Shown in pieces: positions 26,766 through 35,463 of a stretch of 64,000 bases of DNA. Position 1 is the first letter of the stretch; each line of letters opens with the position of its first letter. The position numbers and the translations under genes are program-made. The stretch is from Williamsia deligens (GTDB lineage Bacteria; Actinomycetota; Actinomycetes; Mycobacteriales; Mycobacteriaceae). Below the pieces are notes generated by a model. It ran no database searches, had not been told where the DNA came from, and saw nothing but the letters and a program-made list of their open reading frames with translations. The stretch spans positions 1,527,137 through 1,591,136 of the forward strand of contig NZ_JAMTCI010000001.1 of NCBI RefSeq assembly GCF_024171765.1, written 5' to 3'.

Positions 26766-27857
26766 ATGTACATCAGCGAGTTGGGCGAGCTGTGGCACCG
26801 TTCGCGCGTCGCACCCGACATCGTCCATCTCGACTCGGCCGCGGCGTCACGATCGTCGGACGCGGTCATCGCCGAGGTCACCGCGCACCTGTGGCGTGAG
26901 TCCGCCCGTGGCGCATACGTCGCCGCCGAGCAGACCTCCGAACGCCTCGACCGCGCCCGCCGCGACCTCGCCGCGATGATCGGTCACCAGCCCGGGGGGA
27001 TCGCGTTCCGCGAGAGCGCGCTGTCCGCCCTGCGCGCCCTGCTGACCTACTGGAACATGCCGCTCTCGGCGACGGTCTGGGTGTGTCCGACGGAGTACGG
27101 GCCGAACCTCGACCAGTTCGAACGTCGCGGGTACTCCGTGCACGCCATGCCGTCCACGGACGGCACCGGGCGGGTCAACACCGACGCGCTGGAGAACATG
27201 CTGCAGTTCGAGCAGCCCGACTTCATCCACGTGTGCCACATCGGTTCGCACAGCGGGATCGTGCAACCGGCGGCGAAGATCGTCGAACTCGCCCACCGGG
27301 CGGGCGTGGCCGTGGTGGTCGACGCGGCGCAGGCCATCGGTCAGGTGGACTGCGCGACCGGGGCCGACATCGTCTACGGCACCAGCCGCAAGTGGCTCGC
27401 CGGTCCCCGCGGCGTCGGGTTCATCTCCGTCCGTGACGATTCCCTGCACCCGGTGGAGATCGAGAGCTCGGAGGCGTTCATCGCCGGCCGCATCGGTTTC
27501 GGTACGGCGGTGCAGGAACTGCAGAGCTACGGGCTGGAGCGCGTGCGACGGGAGCTCGCCGCCATCGGGGAGTACACCCGCACCCGCCTCGACGGCGTCG
27601 GCAGCTGGGAGGTGGTCGAGCCGGTCGACGAACCCTCCGCCATCACCACCCTCGCCCCGCCGCCCGGCTGGCAGGACAGCGACGTCGCCGCGGCCCGGGA
27701 GGCGTTGCGGTCCCGCGGCATCCTGGTCACGTGCGGCGATGCGTGGCGCGCGCCCCTCGCCGGTGAGCGATCGGTGCTGCGCATCAGTCCGCACCTCGAC
27801 GTCGAGGACACGCATCTCGACGATCTCGCCAGGGAGCTACTCAGCATGGGGTGGTGA
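26766..27857 (+). CDS. Class V aminotransferase-fold PLP enzyme, EgtE-like
   Basis: 363 residues. It starts with an HLDSAAASRSS motif, has CHIGSHSGIVQP near residue 158 and VVVDAAQAIGQVD near 183. The PLP lysine lies in YGTSRKWLAGPRGVGF near residue 209. The pattern is close to EgtE, the C-S lyase that completes ergothioneine synthesis, but no egtABCD neighbours are present, so it may be a cysteine-desulfurase-like paralogue. Cytoplasmic. Fold and cofactor are confident; the specific reaction is not. Confidence 0.85.
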   Translation: MYISELGELWHRSRVAPDIVHLDSAAASRSSDAVIAEVTAHLWRESARGAYVAAEQTSERLDRARRDLAAMIGHQPGGIAFRESALSALRALLTYWNMPLSATVWVCPTEYGPNLDQFERRGYSVHAMPSTDGTGRVNTDALENMLQFEQPDFIHVCHIGSHSGIVQPAAKIVELAHRAGVAVVVDAAQAIGQVDCATGADIVYGTSRKWLAGPRGVGFISVRDDSLHPVEIESSEAFIAGRIGFGTAVQELQSYGLERVRRELAAIGEYTRTRLDGVGSWEVVEPVDEPSAITTLAPPPGWQDSDVAAAREALRSRGILVTCGDAWRAPLAGERSVLRISPHLDVEDTHLDDLARELLSMGW

Positions 27858-27905
27858 GACGTAGCGTTGTTTCCGGACATATCGGAACCGATGCGAGGAG
27901 TCACC

Positions 27906-28211
27906 ATGAGCACCACCGCAGCAGCCGTCGAGATCCTGGCGGAACGGTCCACGACCACCACGAGTGTCGGCGTCATCGGCTACATCATCATCGGCGGGCT
28001 CGCCGGATGGATCGCCAGCAAGATCATGGGCACCGACAAGCAGATGGGCATCGGCCTCAACATCGTCGTCGGCGTCATCGGCGCCTTCCTCGGCGGGTTC
28101 CTGTTGAGCTTCGCCTTCGACACCGCCAGTGGCGGTTGGTTCTTCACGTTCCTCACCGCACTGCTCGGCGCGGTGATCCTGCTCTTCATCGTCAAGCGCG
28201 TCCGCAGGTAG
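27906..28211 (+). CDS. GlsB/YeaQ/YmgE family membrane protein
   Basis: 101 residues from the ATG at 27906 with GAGGAG upstream. Three hydrophobic segments with the family pattern IIGGLAGWIASKIMG and the glycine-rich IVVGVIGAFLGGFL. These small 'transglycosylase-associated' proteins are often general-stress induced. No enzyme activity is established. The convergent acyl-CoA dehydrogenase ends 27 bp away. Confidence 0.88.
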   Translation: MSTTAAAVEILAERSTTTTSVGVIGYIIIGGLAGWIASKIMGTDKQMGIGLNIVVGVIGAFLGGFLLSFAFDTASGGWFFTFLTALLGAVILLFIVKRVRR

Positions 28212-28238
28212 CGGGGCCCGTGAGCAGCGCCGTCCGGT

Positions 28239-29426
28239 TCAGCCCAGACGCCGGGTGGCCTGCTTCACCAGCCCTCCACCGATGATCAACCGTTGGATCT
28301 CACTGGTCCCCTCGTACAGACGCAGCAGACGCGCGTCCCGGAAGATCCGCTCCACCGCCACACCACGCATGTAGCCGGCACCGCCGTGGACCTGGACGGC
28401 CGTGTCCGCAACACGACCCAGCATCTCGGTACAGAACAACTTCGCCATGGACGGGGCGAGCCGTCTGTCGGTCTCGTCCACCCACTGCCTCGCCGCCTCC
28501 GCGACGATCGCCCGGCCCGCCATCACCTCGGTCGCCATGTCGGCCAGCATCGCCTGCACGAGTTGGAATCTGCCGATCGGTGTGTCGCCCTGCGTGGTGA
28601 CCGCGGCCCAGTCGACCGACTCGTCGAGAGCCCGCTGCGCCTGGCCCACCGCGATCGCCGCGATGTGGATGCGTCCCCGCGCCAGGATCGTCATGGCCGC
28701 GCGGTATCCGACGGCCGGATCGCCGCCCACGAGAGCCGCCGCCGGCACGCGGACCTGATCGAGATAGACCGTGGCGGTGAGTGATCCGTCCTGCCCCATC
28801 TTGGAGTCCGACGGCCCGACCGTGACCCCGTCGGCGTCGGCGGGGACAAGGAACACGGCGATACCGGGTCCGTCGTCACCGGCGGGGCGGTAGCGCGCGA
28901 ACACCACGAACAGGTCGGCGACGGGTGCGTTGGTGATGTAGCGCTTCTCGCCAGAGAGCACCCAGTCGTCGCCGTCCGCCACGGCCTTCGTGCGGAGACC
29001 CGCCGGATCGGACCCTGCACCCGGCTCGGTGAGGGCGAAGGAGGCGACGACGTCCCCCGACGCGATCCGCTCGAGCCAGGTCTCCTTCTGCTCGTCGGTG
29101 CCGAACTGCACCAGCACCTGCCCGGCGATCCCGTTGTTGGTCCCGAACATCGAGCGCAGCGCGAGGCTCGTGTACCCGAGGACGTGGGCGAGCCGGACCT
29201 CCTGGGTGAGGTCGATGCCGAGCCCGCCCCAGCGCTGCGGGATGGCGAAGCCGAAGAGGCCCAACTCCTTGCAGGCCGTGCGGAGGTCGTCGGGGATGGC
29301 CCCGGCGTCGGCGATCTCCTGCTCCCGCGGGATGACCCGCGTGCGGACGAACTCGTCGGTCGCGGCGAGGATCGCGGCGAACTCGTCGGCGTCGACCTCG
29401 GACTGCGGGGACACGGCGGTGCTCAT
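28239..29426 (-). CDS. Acyl-CoA dehydrogenase
   Basis: 395 residues from the ATG at 29426. All three ACAD domains are present, with FAD-contact motif ALTEPGAGSDPAGL near residue 130 and the C-terminal YEGTSEIQR carrying the catalytic glutamate (E372). It oxidises an acyl-CoA to the 2-enoyl-CoA and passes electrons to ETF. Chain-length specificity cannot be read. It stands alone between a small membrane protein gene and glpD, with a 43-bp gap to glpD's end. Confidence 0.92.
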   Translation of the reverse strand: MSTAVSPQSEVDADEFAAILAATDEFVRTRVIPREQEIADAGAIPDDLRTACKELGLFGFAIPQRWGGLGIDLTQEVRLAHVLGYTSLALRSMFGTNNGIAGQVLVQFGTDEQKETWLERIASGDVVASFALTEPGAGSDPAGLRTKAVADGDDWVLSGEKRYITNAPVADLFVVFARYRPAGDDGPGIAVFLVPADADGVTVGPSDSKMGQDGSLTATVYLDQVRVPAAALVGGDPAVGYRAAMTILARGRIHIAAIAVGQAQRALDESVDWAAVTTQGDTPIGRFQLVQAMLADMATEVMAGRAIVAEAARQWVDETDRRLAPSMAKLFCTEMLGRVADTAVQVHGGAGYMRGVAVERIFRDARLLRLYEGTSEIQRLIIGGGLVKQATRRLG

Positions 29427-29469
29427 CGCCCCACGATAGGCCGACTCGCGGACCGGTCCGGGGGATCGG

Positions 29470-31056
29470 TCAGGCCGAGTGCGCCGCACCGATCTGATCG
29501 AGGATGTGGACGACGGCCGGACGCGCCCGTGCCGTGTCGGCGTCGACGAGACCGATCCGCGTGCGTCGGTGCAGGATGTCGTCGGCATCGACTGCGCCCT
29601 CGGCGATCACGGCGAACTCGATCTCGGCGCGGGTGACGTCGACGCCCGGCGCGATGGGCGCCAGGGGAGCTCCGACGGTGGACATCGCGACGACTCGGTC
29701 CGCCTCACCACCGTGACGCGCCAGCAGTGACGCGGGCAGGCGCCGGTTGCGCGTGCCCTGCGCGCCGATGAGGGGGATGGACGCGGTGACGCAGGGGTGG
29801 GCGTCGAGACCGCTGTGGGCGATCGCGGCGTCGAGGGCGTCGCTCGCCATCCGCCGGTAGGTGGTCAGCTTCCCGCCGACGACGGTGATGACACCGTCGT
29901 CGTTGCGGCTCACCGAGTGCTCACGCGACACGTCCGCGGTCTCGCCGTCGGACTCCAGGAGTGGGCGCAGTCCGGCGAACGTGCCGATGACGTCGTTGCG
30001 GGAGAGAGGTTGCGCCAGAGCGACGTTGAGCGTGTCGAGGATGAAGTCGACGTCGTCGTCGGTGGCCTGGGGTACGTCGGGGACCGGGCCGGGGGCATCG
30101 GTGTCGGTGAGGCCGATGTGGACCCGACCGAGCTGCGCGGGGATGGCGAAGACGAACCGACTGCGCGACCCCGCGACCGGCACCGTGAGAGCCGCGGTGG
30201 GGTTGCCCAGACGTGCGGCGTCGACGACGAGATGTGCACCCCGACTGGGCCGTACGGCGATCGAGGCGTCGACGGTGTCCGCCCACACCCCGGTGGCGTT
30301 GACGACCGCGCGGGCCGCGACGTCGACGGTGTCGCCGGTGGTCGTGTCGACCAGGCGGGCGCCACGGCCGGTCACCTGCTCTGCGCGCATCCGCGTGACG
30401 ATGGTGGCCCCGTGTGCTGCGGCGGTGCGCGCGATCGCCACCACCAGCCGGGCGTCGTCGACGAGTTGCCCGTCCTGCGAGGTCCACGCACCGACCAGTC
30501 CGTCGGCGGACACCGCGGGACACAGGCGGCGGAGGTCGTCGGCATGGATCCTCCGCGGGGGTGCGAGCACCTCGCGCGGGGTCCGCGCACCCCGCCGGAG
30601 CAGGTCGCCGAGGACGAGTCCGGAGTGCACCATCGCCGACGACGTCGCCGCGTCGAGACGGCCACGCACACCCGACGGCCCACCCGGCACCGACCGGCGG
30701 ATCGGGATGGCCTGGGTCAGCGGCGACACCAGATGGGGCGCGATGGTCGTCATCAGGTGATTGCGCTCGACCGCGCTCTCCCAGGCGATCCCCACCCGCC
30801 CGGACGCCAGGTAGCGCAGCCCGCCGTGGACGAGTTTGCTGCTCCAGCGGGAGGTGCCGAAGGCGAGGTCGTGGGCCTCCACCAGGAGCACGGAGAGTCC
30901 GCGGGACGCCGCGTCGAGGGCGACGCCGACACCGGTCACCCCGCCGCCGACGACGAGGACGTCCCAGGGTGCGCGCTGCGCGGCCACGCGGGCGCGGTCG
31001 GCCTCACGCCGTCGGGGACTCAGGTCCCCGACGAAATCGGTCCGTCGGGTCGTCAT
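29470..31056 (-). CDS. glpD: Glycerol-3-phosphate dehydrogenase (FAD)
   Basis: 528 residues from the ATG at 31056. FAD-binding loop VLVVGGGVTGVGVALDAASRG at about 31-51 (written here as VVGGGVTGVGVALD). Conserved TSRWSSKLVHGGLRYL follows near residue 70, and the DAO C-terminal domain carries VVGGKLTTYRRMA near 385. It oxidises glycerol 3-phosphate to dihydroxyacetone phosphate at the membrane. The start overlaps the stop of the TetR gene (ATGA). With the neighbours this equals the Rv2249c (GlpD1) locus of Mycobacterium. Confidence 0.93.
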   Translation of the reverse strand: MTTRRTDFVGDLSPRRREADRARVAAQRAPWDVLVVGGGVTGVGVALDAASRGLSVLLVEAHDLAFGTSRWSSKLVHGGLRYLASGRVGIAWESAVERNHLMTTIAPHLVSPLTQAIPIRRSVPGGPSGVRGRLDAATSSAMVHSGLVLGDLLRRGARTPREVLAPPRRIHADDLRRLCPAVSADGLVGAWTSQDGQLVDDARLVVAIARTAAAHGATIVTRMRAEQVTGRGARLVDTTTGDTVDVAARAVVNATGVWADTVDASIAVRPSRGAHLVVDAARLGNPTAALTVPVAGSRSRFVFAIPAQLGRVHIGLTDTDAPGPVPDVPQATDDDVDFILDTLNVALAQPLSRNDVIGTFAGLRPLLESDGETADVSREHSVSRNDDGVITVVGGKLTTYRRMASDALDAAIAHSGLDAHPCVTASIPLIGAQGTRNRRLPASLLARHGGEADRVVAMSTVGAPLAPIAPGVDVTRAEIEFAVIAEGAVDADDILHRRTRIGLVDADTARARPAVVHILDQIGAAHSA

Positions 31057-31673
31057 CGCTCCGCCACCGTCCTGCCATCGGGTACGTCGTCGGCCGGGTC
31101 GGGGGCGAGGTACCCACGCACCATACGGGCCAGTTCCGGGGTCCAGTCGTCGCCGAGGAGGGCAGCGACCGCCGCGCGTCCCGTGATCGCCGACTGCGCC
31201 ACCAGGACGAGCATCGCGGCGACCCGCTCCGGCTCGCCGGCGCGCACCGCGCCGAGGGCCTGGGCGCGGGCGATCCGGGTGCCGAGGCTGTCGAGCGCCA
31301 TCTGTTGGGTGGCACCGAACCGCTCGAACACGTAGGGCGTGAGCAGGTCCGGCTGCCGCCGGGCGAGGAGTCCGAAGAGCCGGTCGGCGGTCACCGCGTC
31401 GGCGACGTCGACCACGGCGGAGACGATCGAGGAGAGGACGCCCTCGCCGCGCTCGAGTGCCTCGTCGATGTCGGCGAGGTGTCCGGCGCTGAGCGCCGTC
31501 AGTTCGCGGGTGAGGAGGTCGCGGATGACGGCGGAGATCTCCGGCCAGTGCCGGTAGACGGTGGGGCGACTGACGCCCGCCTCCCGCGCCACCTCGGCGA
31601 GCGTGATCTTGCGGCCCTCGCTGCGCATCAGGCAACGCCGGGCCGCGTCGAGCACATCATTACTGGTTGACAT
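31053..31673 (-). CDS. TetR family regulator (Rv2250c-like)
   Basis: 206 residues from the ATG at 31673. Helix-turn-helix KITLAEVAREAGVSRPTVYRHW at about 22-43 (given as AEVAREAGVSRPTVYRHW). The rest is an all-helical ligand domain. It is translationally coupled to glpD and diverges from the AGPS-like flavoprotein with only 20 bp between start codons. It therefore likely controls both directions. The effector could be a glycerolipid precursor or acyl-CoA (inference). Confidence 0.9.
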   Translation of the reverse strand: MSTSNDVLDAARRCLMRSEGRKITLAEVAREAGVSRPTVYRHWPEISAVIRDLLTRELTALSAGHLADIDEALERGEGVLSSIVSAVVDVADAVTADRLFGLLARRQPDLLTPYVFERFGATQQMALDSLGTRIARAQALGAVRAGEPERVAAMLVLVAQSAITGRAAVAALLGDDWTPELARMVRGYLAPDPADDVPDGRTVAER

Positions 31674-31693
31674 GTTGTGTAAAACTGTAACGC

Positions 31694-33337
31694 ATGACGT
31701 CACCGGTGTCCCCCGCATCGCTGCCCGCACCCCCCATGCGCTGGGACGGCTGGGGGGACCCCGACCGCGAGACGGTGCTGTCGGAGTCGGTGCTGGCCCT
31801 GATCCGTGGTGCCCTCGGTGTGAGCGGGACACCGACGCCGCGGCGGTCGCTGACCGACGTGGAGGTGGCGCCCACCCGACTGACCGACGACGACATCGCC
31901 GGACTCGTCGAGAGGGTGGGGGACGGACACGTGTCGGTCGGGGGCACGGACCGACTCCTGCGAGCGGCCGGCCGCAGCACCCCCGACCTGCTGCGCCGGC
32001 GGGCGCACATCCAGGCGGCGCCCGACGCCGTGGTCCTGCCCGGGTCGACCGAGGAGGTCGCCGCGGTGCTCGCATGGTGCGCGGACGCCGACATCGCGGT
32101 GGTCACCTACGGCGGCGGCACCGCCGTCACCGGTGGTCTCACCCCGATCGCCGGTGACCACCGTGCCGTGATCAGCCTCGACCTGCGTCGGCTCGACGGC
32201 CTGGCGGAGGTGGACGACCTGTCGCGGATCGCCGTGCTCGGTGCCGGGGTGACCGGCCCGCGGGCCGAGGAACTCCTCGGGCAGCACGGGCTGTCGCTGG
32301 GACACTTCCCGCAGAGCTTCCGGTTCGCGACCATCGGCGGGTTCGCCGCGACGCGCTCGTCGGGTCAGGCGTCGGCCGGGTACGGACGCTTCGACGAGAT
32401 GGTCGTGGGTCTGACGCTGGCGACCCCGCGCGGTGTGCTGCGGCTGCGTCCCGTCGAGCACTCCGCCGCCGGCCCCGACCTCCGCCAGGTGGTCCTCGGC
32501 TCCGAGGGGACGTTCGGTGTGATCACCGAGGTGGCGGTGCGGGTCCATCCGGTGCCGCCGACGGCGGCGTCGCAGGCGTGGCGCTTCCCCGACTTCGCCA
32601 CCGGTGCCGCAGCGGTGCGGGCCGCCGCGCGGTCCGACGCCCGTCCCACGGTGCTGCGGATGTCCGACGAGGCCGAGACCGCGGTCAACCTCGCCGCACC
32701 CGGGGCGATCGGGGCCGACGCCGCCGACGCGCCGGGCGGCTGTCTCGTCATCACGCGCTTCGAGGGTGAGGAGGACGACTGCCTCGACCGCCGTCGGCGG
32801 ATCGCGGCGATCCTCTCCGACGCGGGAGGAGTCGACCTCGGGTCCGACCCGGCGGACACCTGGGCCCACGGCCGGTTCGACGCCCCGTACCTGCGCGATG
32901 CCCTGCTGGCGATCGGGGTCGGATGCGAGACGCTCGAGACGGCGACGACCTGGTCGGGGATCGAGGCCCTCCGCACCGCCGTCGCCGACGCACTGAGCAA
33001 CACCCTCGGGACCGACACCCCCGATCGTCCGGGCAGTCCCGCCCTCGTGCTCTGCCACATCTCGCACACCTATCCGACCGCGGCGTCGCTCTACTTCACG
33101 GTCGTCTACCGCCTCGCCGACCGCGACCCCGTCGCACAGTGGATGCAGGCGAAGGAGGCCGCGTCGCGGGCGATCGTCGCCCACGGCGCCACGATCACCC
33201 ATCACCACGCGGTCGGCACCGACCACCGTGACCACCTCGACGCCGAGATCGGCGACCTGGGCGTGGAGATCCTGCGGGCGGTCAAGAACGCGCTGGACCC
33301 CTCCGGCGTGATGAATCCCGGCAAGCTCATCCCGTGA
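31694..33337 (+). CDS. FAD-binding oxidase, alkyl-DHAP-synthase-like (Rv2251-like)
   Basis: 547 residues. PP-loop FAD domain with VVTYGGGTAVTGGLTP near residue 139 and the AGPS-type stretch GLSLGHFPQSFRFATIGGFAATRSSGQASAGYGRFDEMVVG near 200-240 (key parts FRFATIGGFAATRSSG and GYGRFDEMV). The FAD-linked oxidase C-terminal domain ends LDPSGVMNPGKL. AGPS makes ether lipids from acyl-DHAP; the GlpD neighbour makes DHAP. Ether-lipid chemistry is inference. The last base triplet overlaps the next start (GTGA). Confidence 0.9.
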   Translation: MTSPVSPASLPAPPMRWDGWGDPDRETVLSESVLALIRGALGVSGTPTPRRSLTDVEVAPTRLTDDDIAGLVERVGDGHVSVGGTDRLLRAAGRSTPDLLRRRAHIQAAPDAVVLPGSTEEVAAVLAWCADADIAVVTYGGGTAVTGGLTPIAGDHRAVISLDLRRLDGLAEVDDLSRIAVLGAGVTGPRAEELLGQHGLSLGHFPQSFRFATIGGFAATRSSGQASAGYGRFDEMVVGLTLATPRGVLRLRPVEHSAAGPDLRQVVLGSEGTFGVITEVAVRVHPVPPTAASQAWRFPDFATGAAAVRAAARSDARPTVLRMSDEAETAVNLAAPGAIGADAADAPGGCLVITRFEGEEDDCLDRRRRIAAILSDAGGVDLGSDPADTWAHGRFDAPYLRDALLAIGVGCETLETATTWSGIEALRTAVADALSNTLGTDTPDRPGSPALVLCHISHTYPTAASLYFTVVYRLADRDPVAQWMQAKEAASRAIVAHGATITHHHAVGTDHRDHLDAEIGDLGVEILRAVKNALDPSGVMNPGKLIP

Positions 33338-34257
33338 GCCCCGCCGCCCGCGCCCCGCGCACCATCCGCGAGGTCGTCGCCCTGGTCAACCCGCACTCCC
33401 GCCACGGCTCGGCCACGGGTGCCGCCGACGCCGCGATCACCGCGCTGCGCGCCCGGGGGATCGGGGTCGACGTCCGGTCGGGGACGGACGCACTCGACGC
33501 ACGACGGGTCGCCGCGGAGGCGGTCGCCGGCGACGCCGACGCCCTTGTGGTCATCGGGGGCGACGGGACCATCGCGGGGGCGCTGGCGTCGGCATGCGGC
33601 ACCTCCATGCCGGTCGGTGTCATCCCGGCCGGGACCGGCAACGACCACGCTCGTGCACTCGCCGTCCCCGTCGGCGATCCCGACGCCGCGGCCGACATCA
33701 TCGCCGCTGGTCACACCCGTGCGGTCGACCTCGCCGCCCTGCAGGCCGGATCGGAATCGATGGTGTTCGGCACCGTCGCCGCCATCGGGCTCGACGCCGC
33801 CGTCACCGAACGCGCCGTCGCGATGCGATGGCCACGGGGGCAGGCGCGGTACCCGCTGGCGGCCGTCGCGGAGATCGCCCGGCTGCGACCGCATCCGGTC
33901 GAGGTCACCGTCGACGACGAGGTGCTCCGCCTCGACGCCGTCATGGTCGCCGTGGGGAACACCCCCACCTACGGCGGAGGGATGCGCGTCTGCCCGGACG
34001 CGCAGATCGACGACGGTCTGCTCGACGTGACCGTCGTCGCCCACACGTCACGGTCACGCCTGCTCCGCCTGTTCCCGACCATCTATCGCGGCACCCACGT
34101 CCGCCACCGGGGAGTGCACACGCGCAGGAGCCGCTCGGTCTCGGTCCGGTCCGCCGACCCGTTGCCGGTCTCGGCCGACGGCGAGATCCTGGGGGTGACC
34201 CCGGTCACAATCGACATCCGCTCCCGCGCCGTGGAATTCCTCGTCCCCGCCCTCTGA
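33334..34257 (+). CDS. Diacylglycerol kinase family lipid kinase (Rv2252-like)
   Basis: 307 residues from a GTG coupled to the flavoprotein stop. Kinase domain with LVNPHSRHG near residue 16, nucleotide motif VIGGDGTIAGAL near 73 and GVIPAGTGNDHARAL near 92. It phosphorylates a lipid such as diacylglycerol with ATP. The Mycobacterium counterpart Rv2252 is linked to phosphatidylinositol-mannoside supply. Together with glpD, TetR and the AGPS-like enzyme it forms a conserved glycerolipid locus. Confidence 0.92.
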   Translation: MSPAARAPRTIREVVALVNPHSRHGSATGAADAAITALRARGIGVDVRSGTDALDARRVAAEAVAGDADALVVIGGDGTIAGALASACGTSMPVGVIPAGTGNDHARALAVPVGDPDAAADIIAAGHTRAVDLAALQAGSESMVFGTVAAIGLDAAVTERAVAMRWPRGQARYPLAAVAEIARLRPHPVEVTVDDEVLRLDAVMVAVGNTPTYGGGMRVCPDAQIDDGLLDVTVVAHTSRSRLLRLFPTIYRGTHVRHRGVHTRRSRSVSVRSADPLPVSADGEILGVTPVTIDIRSRAVEFLVPAL

Positions 34258-34274
34258 CCGCCGTACGCAGGCGT

Positions 34275-34307
34275 TTATCCACACATTCCACAGGCGACTG
34301 TGGACAA
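34275..34307. promoter_or_regulatory. Pair of DnaA-box-like sites in an intergenic gap
   Basis: TTATCCACA (34275-34283) is a canonical DnaA box. TGTGGACAA (34299-34307) is the reverse complement of TTGTCCACA. A further TCCACA (34287) forms an inverted repeat with the second box. They lie in the 270-bp gap after the diacylglycerol kinase gene. The main origin is expected beyond the right edge. Confidence 0.45.
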
Positions 34308-34390
34308 CCGGGCGACACCTGCTGTCCGCCAACGGGTTCACCGAACCGTCATCGAACCCGCCACGGCGACAACCGTTCTCGTCGATGTCA

Positions 34391-34432
34391 CAAAAAGCGT
34401 GGGCGGTCCGGAGTGATCCGAACCGCCCACGC
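34391..34432 (-). terminator. Intrinsic terminator of dps
   Basis: Arms GCGTGGGCGGT (34397-34407) and its exact complement (34422-34432) enclose a second 4-bp stem with GTGA loop. On the minus strand the hairpin is followed by TTTTTG. It is placed 95 bp after the dps stop. This is the clearest rho-independent terminator in the window. Confidence 0.85.
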
Positions 34433-34527
34433 GGGCGACGCCTCCCGGGCAGGAGAGAGCGTACGACTATGGGGTTGTCGCCTCGGACTGTCCGCAACAG
34501 CGGAGCCGATGGCGTGGAGCGAGCTGG

Positions 34528-35064
34528 TCAGCGTGCCTTGTCGGCCGCGTCCTTCTCGCTCGTCGCGCCTGCGTTGGAGAGTTCTCCGGTGTAGCTCTCG
34601 AGGTGCGCACGCACGAACCAGTGGAACTTCTCGAGCTCGGCGGTCTGGCCGATGAGGATGTCCTCGGTGACCGGGTCGAGCTTGCCGGTGGTCTCGATCG
34701 CGTCGCGGTGCGAGCTGATGACACCGACATAGACAAGGTCGAGCGCGCCGAGGTGCGCCTGCACGGTGTCGCGGCCGAGGCTGTAGTCGTCCCAGCTGCG
34801 GTCTTCCTCGATCGCCTTGGCGGTGCCCTTCGGCGACGCCCCGAGGGTGGCGATGCGCTCCGCGAGGGTGTCGGCGTACCCGCGAACCAGCTCCACCTGG
34901 GGATCGATCATCTCGTGAACGCCGATGAAGTTCGTCCCGACGACGTTCCAGTGGATGTGCTTGAGCGTCAGATGGAGGTCGTTGAAGGCGCTGAGGCGCT
35001 CCTGCAGGGTGGCGACGACGCCGGCCGCGCTCTCCTCGGTCAGTCCTGGTGCTGTGAAAGCCAT
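34528..35064 (-). CDS. dps: Dps family DNA-binding/ferritin-like protein
   Basis: 178 residues from the ATG at 35064. The ferroxidase-site signature LTLKHIHWNVVGTNFIGVHEMIDPQVE lies near residues 31-57 (key parts KHIHWNVVG and FIGVHEMID). The C-terminal tail has lysines and arginines (EKDAADKAR) that may contact DNA. It stores iron as a dodecamer and protects DNA from Fenton chemistry. The palindrome CCCTA-CGC-TAGGG (35068-35080) sits a few bases before the start. It lies near a catalase operon, consistent with oxidative defence. Confidence 0.93.
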   Translation of the reverse strand: MAFTAPGLTEESAAGVVATLQERLSAFNDLHLTLKHIHWNVVGTNFIGVHEMIDPQVELVRGYADTLAERIATLGASPKGTAKAIEEDRSWDDYSLGRDTVQAHLGALDLVYVGVISSHRDAIETTGKLDPVTEDILIGQTAELEKFHWFVRAHLESYTGELSNAGATSEKDAADKAR

Positions 35065-35243
35065 GTCCCCTACGCTAGGGACGCAGCGGCGTGACGCCCA
35101 CACCCGGCGACTGATCGCAACCATAACGACGTGGAGATCACGCGGGGGTAACGTGCGCCGTGACCGCGCCGAGACGACTCCGTGTCCCTGTCGTTACCTC
35201 ACGGGTGACCGGTCCGCGATGCCCGGCTGACACGGTGGACCTC

Positions 35244-35462
35244 ATGGACAACTACGGCAGCGGATTGCAGCACCGTCCGCTCATGGGCCGGCCGACCACC
35301 GGATACCGCGGCGTCGTCGCGACCGTACTCCTGCTCGCGCTCGTGACATGCCTGTTCATCGTCGCCCTGCCGATGCTGGGATCCCTGGTCATCGCCGGGG
35401 CCGTCGTCGCGATGTTCGCCGGGGCCGGGGCGGCGGCGCTCTACGTCCTGTCCCGCGACTGA
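35244..35462 (+). CDS. Small two-helix membrane protein
   Basis: 72 residues from the ATG at 35244; a longer frame upstream lacks membrane-protein character. After a polar start (MDNYGSGLQHRP) come two hydrophobic helices separated by a short glycine turn, ending LYVLSRD. Similar tiny proteins occur throughout mycolate producers without known roles. The stop is adjacent to that of the convergent methyltransferase gene. Moderate confidence that it is a gene. Confidence 0.55.
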   Translation: MDNYGSGLQHRPLMGRPTTGYRGVVATVLLLALVTCLFIVALPMLGSLVIAGAVVAMFAGAGAAALYVLSRD

Positions 35463-35463
35463 C

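Noticed and set aside
30414-31670. 418-residue plus-strand frame opposite glpD and the TetR gene
   Set aside because: Low-complexity, Arg/Gly/Pro-rich, antisense to two well-supported genes. A GC-bias artefact.
35068-35080. Palindrome CCCTA-CGC-TAGGG before dps as a firm operator
   Set aside because: It is short, and no known regulator consensus fits, so it is only mentioned under dps.
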